Shown in pieces: positions 59,139 through 64,000 of a stretch of 64,000 nucleotides of DNA. Numbering within the stretch: position 1 is the first letter of the stretch; each line of letters starts with the position of its first letter. Position numbers and translations under genes: made by a program. This stretch comes from Slackia sp. (GTDB lineage: Bacteria; Actinomycetota; Coriobacteriia; Coriobacteriales; Eggerthellaceae). The stretch is taken from contig JAUNBA010000001.1 in NCBI GenBank assembly GCA_030527325.1, forward strand, positions 1-64,000, written 5' to 3'. Under the pieces are notes generated by a model. That model did not search any database, had not been told where the DNA came from, and saw only the letters and a list, made by a program, of their open reading frames with translations.

Positions 59139-60373
59139 TGAAGCAAGCCGTTATCGCCCACGCGAACGCGATGAGCGCCCCCACCTGGCATCGCCTTGCG
59201 GTAAACGACGCCGAAATCTCCTTCGCACGCACGAAGGATCCATCGACCTGCGCGCATATCGACATGAACGGCTTTCACGAAGGAGCCTCCGATGCGTTCG
59301 AACAAGCGGTCGACGCGTTGCAAGCGCGCCGAAAACCGGCAAAGCCGCATGACCGCATCGACGGTCCGCACAAAGGCGAATCGAACGACGACTCGCTCGA
59401 TCGCACGGCGCTTTCGTCCTACCAGGCGCGCCGAGAACGAATCGAATCGACGGGCGGCATCATGGCGGCGTTCAAAACGGGAGTCGGAGAGCAATACGCG
59501 TCGTTCATCGATGAAGCGGCGCAGCGGCGCGCGCTGGTCGCCGATGCCGAAAGCCAGGCATACGCCGTCGTCTGCCTGGAAGAATCGAAGACGTCGTGCG
59601 TATCGGCGCTCGATATCGTCGTGCATGAAGGAGCGAACGCCCGAGTAACGGTCGTCTTTCGCGGAAGCGGGGCGGACCGAAGCCTGCCCTATCTCCTCGG
59701 ATCGCACATACGCGCCTTCGTCGGCAAAAATGCGCGGCTTTCCTTGACGAGCGTGCAAGCGGCGGAAAACGGATGGTGCGTGGTCGACGACGCGGGGTAC
59801 GTGCTTGACGAGGATGCCGTCGCAGACGTGAAGTATGTTTCGCTTGCACATGGAGAATCGTACACCGGCCTTACGGGCGATCTGCGAGCGGATCGCAGCG
59901 CAATGAACGTGACGACCCGCTGCCTGGCACGCGGCTCGGCGCATCATGATTTCAACTACGAATTCGCACATCGAGGCCGCGCTTCGAAAAGCGACCTGGA
60001 ATTCAACGGCGTGCTTGCCGGAGAAAGCACGAAAACCCTGCGCGCGACGATCGACTTCGTGCGCGGATGTAAAAAAGCGCGCGGACACGAACAAGAAAGC
60101 GTGCTGATCGCAGGAGAAAAAGCGCACAACCGCAGCTGTCCCGTCATTTTGTGCGGGGAGGACGATGTGGCGGGCGATCACGGATCGACGATCGGCCATA
60201 TAGGCCCCGAGCAGATGTTCTACCTGGCAAGCCGCGGCATCGCCCCCGATGACGCCGAGGCCATTTTCGCACGCGGCGTCGTCGAAAGCGCTCTCGCCGA
60301 AGCCGACGACCCGGTCGCGCGCAAAGCCATCGAATCCATCGCGCGATGCCCCGAGCAGGAGGAGAACGCATGA
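59138..60373 (+). CDS. sufD: SUF system protein SufD
   Basis: A 411-residue protein related to SufB but shorter and more diverged. It has the C-terminal GEDDVAGDHGSTIGHIGPEQMFYLASRGIAPDDAEAIFARG signature, condensed, of the SufB/D fold. It forms the SufBCD complex. It starts at ATG 59138 overlapping the sufB stop (TAATG) and its stop overlaps sufS (ATGA), so it is tightly coupled. Confidence 0.92.
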   Translation: MKQAVIAHANAMSAPTWHRLAVNDAEISFARTKDPSTCAHIDMNGFHEGASDAFEQAVDALQARRKPAKPHDRIDGPHKGESNDDSLDRTALSSYQARRERIESTGGIMAAFKTGVGEQYASFIDEAAQRRALVADAESQAYAVVCLEESKTSCVSALDIVVHEGANARVTVVFRGSGADRSLPYLLGSHIRAFVGKNARLSLTSVQAAENGWCVVDDAGYVLDEDAVADVKYVSLAHGESYTGLTGDLRADRSAMNVTTRCLARGSAHHDFNYEFAHRGRASKSDLEFNGVLAGESTKTLRATIDFVRGCKKARGHEQESVLIAGEKAHNRSCPVILCGEDDVAGDHGSTIGHIGPEQMFYLASRGIAPDDAEAIFARGVVESALAEADDPVARKAIESIARCPEQEENA

Positions 60374-61617
60374 TATCCCGTAAAACGCCGCATGTCGAAG
60401 ACCTGTCCGCCAATCCTTTCAAAGAGGATTTCCCTCTGCTGTCGAGCAATCCGCAGCTCGCTTTCCTCGATAGCGCCGCGACGGCGCAGCGGCCGCGGTC
60501 GGTTATCGAAGCGCAAGCGGAATTCTACAGAACGACGAACGCGAATGCGCTGCGCGGCCTTTACGGACTGTCCATGCGCGCCACCGCCGCCATCGCCGAC
60601 GCCCGCTCCGCGATAGCGCGCGCCATCGGAGCAGACGACCCCTGCGAAGTGATCGCCTGCCGCAACGCCAGCGAAGCGCTCAATATGGCGGCCACGGCAT
60701 TCGCGGGCAGCATCCTGCGCGAAGGCGACGAGGTCTGCATCACCGTGATGGAGCATCACAGCAACCTCATCCCGTGGCAACAGGTCTGCAAAGCCTCGGG
60801 CGCCCGCCTCGTATACCTCTACCCCGATGAACAAGGCGTCATAACTCCCGACGAGATGGACGCGAAGATAGGCCCGCGCACCCGCATCGTGGCGGCGGCG
60901 CACGTCTCCAACGTGCTCGGCATCGAAAACCCCATTGCCGAACTCGCTCGCCGCGTGCATGAACGAGGAGGCTATCTGGTCGTCGACGGCGCGCAATCCG
61001 TTCCCCATATGCGCATCGACGTGGCGGCGCTCGACTGCGACTTTTTCGCCTTCTCCGCCCACAAGGCGTTCGGCCCCTTCGGCATAGGCATCCTGTGGGG
61101 CCGCCGTGCGCTGCTCGAAGCCATGCCGCCGTTTCTTACCGGCGGCGAAATGATAAGCCGCGTCACGCAGGAAAGCGCATCCTGGGCGCCCATACCGGAA
61201 AAGTTCGAGGCGGGAACGCAGGATGCCGCAGGACTTGTCGCGACGGCCGTCGGCTTGCGCTACATGGAGGAAATCGGCATGGAGGCCATCCGGCGGCGCG
61301 AGCGGGCGCTTATGCGCGCATGCACGGACGCGCTCTTCGCGCTGCCCTTCATCGAACCCGTAGGAGACGTCGACCCCGAACGACGCCATGGCGTGGTCGC
61401 GTTCAACGTCGCAGGCATCCATCCTCACGATGTCGCCAGCATCCTCGACTCGTGCGATGTGGCCATCCGGGCGGGGCATCATTGCGCCCAGCCGCTTTTG
61501 GCCTGGATGGGCGTCGAGTCCTGCTGCCGCGCATCGCTTGCCTTCTATAACGACGAACGGGATATCGCCGCGCTCGTCGACGGCTTGAACACGGTTTGGA
61601 GGACTTTCCATGGCTAG
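60370..61617 (+). CDS. sufS: Cysteine desulfurase SufS
   Basis: A 415-residue PLP enzyme of the class V aminotransferase type. The PLP lysine is K232 in FSAHKAFGPFGIGIL. The N-terminus shows LAFLDSAATAQRPRSVIEAQ and a C-terminal catalytic-Cys loop GVESCCRASLAFYN. It removes sulfur from cysteine and passes it to SufU. ATG 60370 overlaps the sufD stop. The next gene overlaps by eight bases. Confidence 0.94.
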   Translation: MISRKTPHVEDLSANPFKEDFPLLSSNPQLAFLDSAATAQRPRSVIEAQAEFYRTTNANALRGLYGLSMRATAAIADARSAIARAIGADDPCEVIACRNASEALNMAATAFAGSILREGDEVCITVMEHHSNLIPWQQVCKASGARLVYLYPDEQGVITPDEMDAKIGPRTRIVAAAHVSNVLGIENPIAELARRVHERGGYLVVDGAQSVPHMRIDVAALDCDFFAFSAHKAFGPFGIGILWGRRALLEAMPPFLTGGEMISRVTQESASWAPIPEKFEAGTQDAAGLVATAVGLRYMEEIGMEAIRRRERALMRACTDALFALPFIEPVGDVDPERRHGVVAFNVAGIHPHDVASILDSCDVAIRAGHHCAQPLLAWMGVESCCRASLAFYNDERDIAALVDGLNTVWRTFHG

Positions 61618-62026
61618 CATCTATACGGCCGCGCTTATGCGCCACAATGCCCACCCCGATTACAAATACGCCATGCACGACCCATCGTTGACGCGCGAAG
61701 GAGTCAATCCGACATGCGGAGACGAACTGACGCTTTCGCTTCGCATCGTGGACGGCATCATAGAAGAAGCCGCCTTCACGGGCCACGGTTGCGCCGTATC
61801 GCAGGCGTCAGCCGATATGATGGCCGACCTGATCGACGGAGAAAGCGTCGACGAAGCCAAACGGCTATGCTCGTTGTTTCTGAGGATGGTGCGCGGCGAT
61901 ACGATCGATGCGGCCGACCGCGCACGTCTCGACGAAGCGGCCGAGCTGGAGTCGATCGCCTTTATGCCGGCGCGCGTCAAATGCGCCGAGCTCGCATGGC
62001 GCACGCTGGAAGACGCGCTCGCCTAA
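61610..62026 (+). CDS. sufU: SUF system sulfur transfer protein SufU
   Basis: A 138-residue IscU-like protein. The three zinc-binding Cys are in NPTCGDELTL, GHGCAVSQAS and RVKCAELAW. It takes sulfur from SufS and gives it to SufBCD, as in Bacillus. It overlaps sufS by 8 bases, and the operon ends at a 14-bp stem terminator. Confidence 0.93.
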   Translation: MASIYTAALMRHNAHPDYKYAMHDPSLTREGVNPTCGDELTLSLRIVDGIIEEAAFTGHGCAVSQASADMMADLIDGESVDEAKRLCSLFLRMVRGDTIDAADRARLDEAAELESIAFMPARVKCAELAWRTLEDALA

Positions 62027-62037
62027 CGCGGATCGAA

Positions 62038-62074
62038 CGGCGCGAAGGCCTTGCGTCTTCAGGCCTTCGCGCCG
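62038..62074. terminator. Bidirectional terminator between sufU and the ABC exporter
   Basis: Perfect 14-base arms CGGCGCGAAGGCCT (62038-62051) and AGGCCTTCGCGCCG (62061-62074) around a nine-base loop, between convergent genes. The T-content after it is low on the plus strand (CGTTTCC). Confidence 0.7.
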
Positions 62075-62081
62075 CGTTTCC

Positions 62082-64000
62082 TCAGCAGGACCGCGAAGAC
62101 GCAAGGACGTAGGTTTCCGCGGCAAGCGCCGCCATCGCGGGCCTATGGCTGACGATCGCCATCGCACATCCTCTTCCATGGTCGCGCAAGGCGCGCAAAA
62201 TGGCGGCCTCGTTCAGGCTGTCGAGATTGCTCGTCGGTTCATCAAGCAGCAAAAGCCCCGCATCGCGAAGGAACAAACGAGCAAGGCCGAGACGCTGCCG
62301 CTCCCCTCCCGAAAGGCCCTCTCCGCACGCGCCGATAACGCCGTCGAGACCATGCGGCAAGCGTTCCACTCTCGCACGCAACGAGGCTTTTTCAAGTGCT
62401 GCATACAATTCTTCGTCTCCCACGTCGGGAGACGCGATCAGCAAATTATCGCGCACGGTCCCTGGGAACAAATGGGTATGCTGCGTCATGAACCCTATTT
62501 CCGCACGCAAGGATTCCGTATTCACGTTTCGCGCATCGACGCCCGAAATGCTCACCGTGCCCGAATCGGGATCCCAAAAGCGCATGATCATCTTGAGCAG
62601 CGTCGACTTGCCCGCTCCGCTTTTGCCGACGATGCACACCGCGCTTCCAGGGGCGATGGTCATATCGACGTTTTCGAGAACACGATGCGAACCGTACGAA
62701 AACGTAACGCCGTCGAATCGCACGCCGGAAAAGCCCTCCACGACAACGCCGTTTTCGACCTCTTCGGTCTGCGGGCTTTCGTCGAGCAATTCGAGAACGC
62801 GCGACCCCGAAGCAAGCGTCCCTTGCAGCGTGCTGCCGAGATTCGCCAAGGCGATAACAGGTCCGAACGACGAGAAAAGCGCAACGCACGCCAGCAGAGC
62901 CTGATCGGGGGATACGACGTGCGCATGCGCCAACGCGGCGCTTGCAGCCATCATCGCCGCATCGCAGGCCAGCACGCATGCCCCCGCTGCGGCGAACGCC
63001 GTCGCAGCGCGGCGCTTCAACACCATATCGGCTTGCGCCGTCGCGCGCATACGGCGCTTCAGCTCCGCCGCCCGGGCGCGTTGCCCGCCGAATTGCAGCG
63101 TTTCTCGCAGGCCGTTCAAGCTATCGAGCACGAACGCGTTCAGCGCCCCTATGCCGTCGCGGACGTCGCGCGCGCCATCGCCGCCCGCGCGCGACGCGCA
63201 CAGCGGCATGATCGCCCCTACCGCGATATAGGAAAGCAGGGCGATGGCTCCGAGCATGGGGTTTTGGGCGGCGATAAATACCGTCATGCCGATCGAGACG
63301 ATGCAGGCGATGGCGACGGGGGAAATCGTGTGGGCGAAAAAAACCTCGAGCAATTCCACGTCCGCCGTGACAAGCGACACCAGGTCGCCTTGGTCCCGAC
63401 GATCGAGCTTTGCGGGCGCAAGACGTCTTAGCTGGGCGAACACCTTATCACGAACGAGGGCCAACACCTTGAATGCGACGTAATGATTGCAAAGCTGCTC
63501 GCCGTAACGCAGCGGACCGCGCACAAGCGCGCACGCGACAAGAAGACCGACCCACGCAGATGCGGCAACTCCGGTTTCGAATCCCGCCAGCTCGAGCAAT
63601 GCGAACGCCGCCCCCACGCTGACGAATATCGCCGCAGCAAAACCCGCCACGCCGAGAAATACAGCCAGCGTCATGACGAAAGCGAGCGGAGATGCAAGAG
63701 CGAGCAGGCGCGCCATGACGACGCCTTTGCCGACGCGCGCCGTCGCGCCCTCGTCTTTCGAAGGAACGTAATCATGCGCCTCCCCTTCTTCGCCCGCAGG
63801 CTCATCGCATGCGGCGCACGGCGTGCTAGCGCCCGCACAGGCGATGCGCTCGAGTTCTTTTTGCGTATTCCACAGTCGTGCGAACACGCCGCCATCGCAG
63901 GCGGCAAGCTCGTCGAAGCATCCTCGTTCGACCACCCTGCCGTCCTGCATCGCGTAAATGCACGATGCGCCGCGCAAAAGCGCAAGGCGGTGAGAAACCG
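62082..64000 (-). CDS. CydDC-type fused ABC exporter (partial, 5' end outside the window)
   Basis: The frame is open to the window edge, so the N-terminal part is missing. The visible 639 residues start with the last part of an ATPase domain (SHRLALLRGASCIYAMQDGRVVERG), then a linker. Next is a six-helix membrane domain (about 85-350), then a second ATPase with GKSGAGKST, EGLSGGERQRLGLARL and LLLLDEPTSNLDS. This is a CydD-CydC fusion, TMD-NBD-TMD-NBD, as in many actinobacteria. It exports cysteine/glutathione to the outside for cytochrome bd assembly. No cyd genes are in view. Confidence 0.83.
   Translation of the reverse strand, partial: VSHRLALLRGASCIYAMQDGRVVERGCFDELAACDGGVFARLWNTQKELERIACAGASTPCAACDEPAGEEGEAHDYVPSKDEGATARVGKGVVMARLLALASPLAFVMTLAVFLGVAGFAAAIFVSVGAAFALLELAGFETGVAASAWVGLLVACALVRGPLRYGEQLCNHYVAFKVLALVRDKVFAQLRRLAPAKLDRRDQGDLVSLVTADVELLEVFFAHTISPVAIACIVSIGMTVFIAAQNPMLGAIALLSYIAVGAIMPLCASRAGGDGARDVRDGIGALNAFVLDSLNGLRETLQFGGQRARAAELKRRMRATAQADMVLKRRAATAFAAAGACVLACDAAMMAASAALAHAHVVSPDQALLACVALFSSFGPVIALANLGSTLQGTLASGSRVLELLDESPQTEEVENGVVVEGFSGVRFDGVTFSYGSHRVLENVDMTIAPGSAVCIVGKSGAGKSTLLKMIMRFWDPDSGTVSISGVDARNVNTESLRAEIGFMTQHTHLFPGTVRDNLLIASPDVGDEELYAALEKASLRARVERLPHGLDGVIGACGEGLSGGERQRLGLARLFLRDAGLLLLDEPTSNLDSLNEAAILRALRDHGRGCAMAIVSHRPAMAALAAETYVLASSRSC

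Noticed and set aside
1..64000. tRNA, rRNA, CRISPR arrays or insertion sequences
   Set aside because: No cloverleaf, rRNA signature, spaced repeat array or transposase was seen in reading the window. A small tRNA could be missed without a dedicated scan.

Overview
This window is a 64 kb chromosomal segment of moderately high GC. Its gene content points to an anaerobic or microaerophilic fermenting actinobacterium, most likely class Coriobacteriia, family Eggerthellaceae (Slackia-like). That placement is an inference from gene content: a class III ribonucleotide reductase, acetate kinase/phosphotransacetylase, lactate dehydrogenase, indolepyruvate:ferredoxin oxidoreductase with CoA ligases, an energy-converting hydrogenase, a membrane-bound LuxR regulator, and SUF rather than ISC iron-sulfur assembly. 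No rRNA, tRNA, CRISPR array or complete insertion sequence was seen. A possible phage-derived remnant lies at the left edge.

Left third (1-26.4 kb): a small phage-like edge, a lipid kinase, RNase D, a membrane zinc protease, exonuclease VII (xseA-xseB), a HIT protein, and ackA convergent with pta across a perfect 36-bp palindrome. Next come a glycosyltransferase, DNA polymerase IV, a Spo0M-like protein, an EamA transporter fused to a GNAT domain, an MFS exporter with a CBS protein, and a complete lantibiotic/antimicrobial-peptide immunity-type module (ATPase, two permeases, YxeA-like protein, response regulator, histidine kinase). A flippase with an odd C-terminal tail and nrdD-nrdG preceded by two NrdR-like boxes follow.

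Middle (26.4-44.7 kb): an AEC transporter, a phosphodiesterase, an NCS2 purine permease, an orphan TatA, a 12-TM LuxR regulator, CrcB, a DUF2974 alpha/beta hydrolase, MenA and GluQRS. Then comes a long minus-strand run: paaK2-ACT-dacA-FHA-iorA-iorB-ACT-paaK1-gluQ. It holds two copies of a CoA-ligase plus ACT pair around iorAB, with a D,D-carboxypeptidase and an FHA/zinc-ribbon protein in between. A CDP-alcohol phosphatidyltransferase lies upstream of it.

Right third (44.9-64 kb): a five-gene Ech-type [NiFe] hydrogenase operon in which the antiporter-like and NuoH-like membrane subunits are one 953-residue protein, and in which the 30-kDa subunit has an exactly duplicated Ala/Lys-rich repeat. 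It is followed by a thioesterase, a MurG/MGDG-synthase-like glycosyltransferase, an isochorismatase, a RecG-C-terminal-like ATP-binding protein with two SOS-box-like sites upstream, DUF523, apt, ldh, an Rrf2 regulator with sufCBDSU, and the distal half of a fused CydDC-type ABC exporter cut by the window end.

How the parts may work together (inference): aryl 2-oxo acids from amino acids are oxidised by IorAB to aryl-acyl-CoA and reduced ferredoxin. The PaaK-like ligases handle the CoA ester and free acid. Ech reoxidises ferredoxin to H2 with ion pumping, and SUF supplies the many Fe-S clusters needed.
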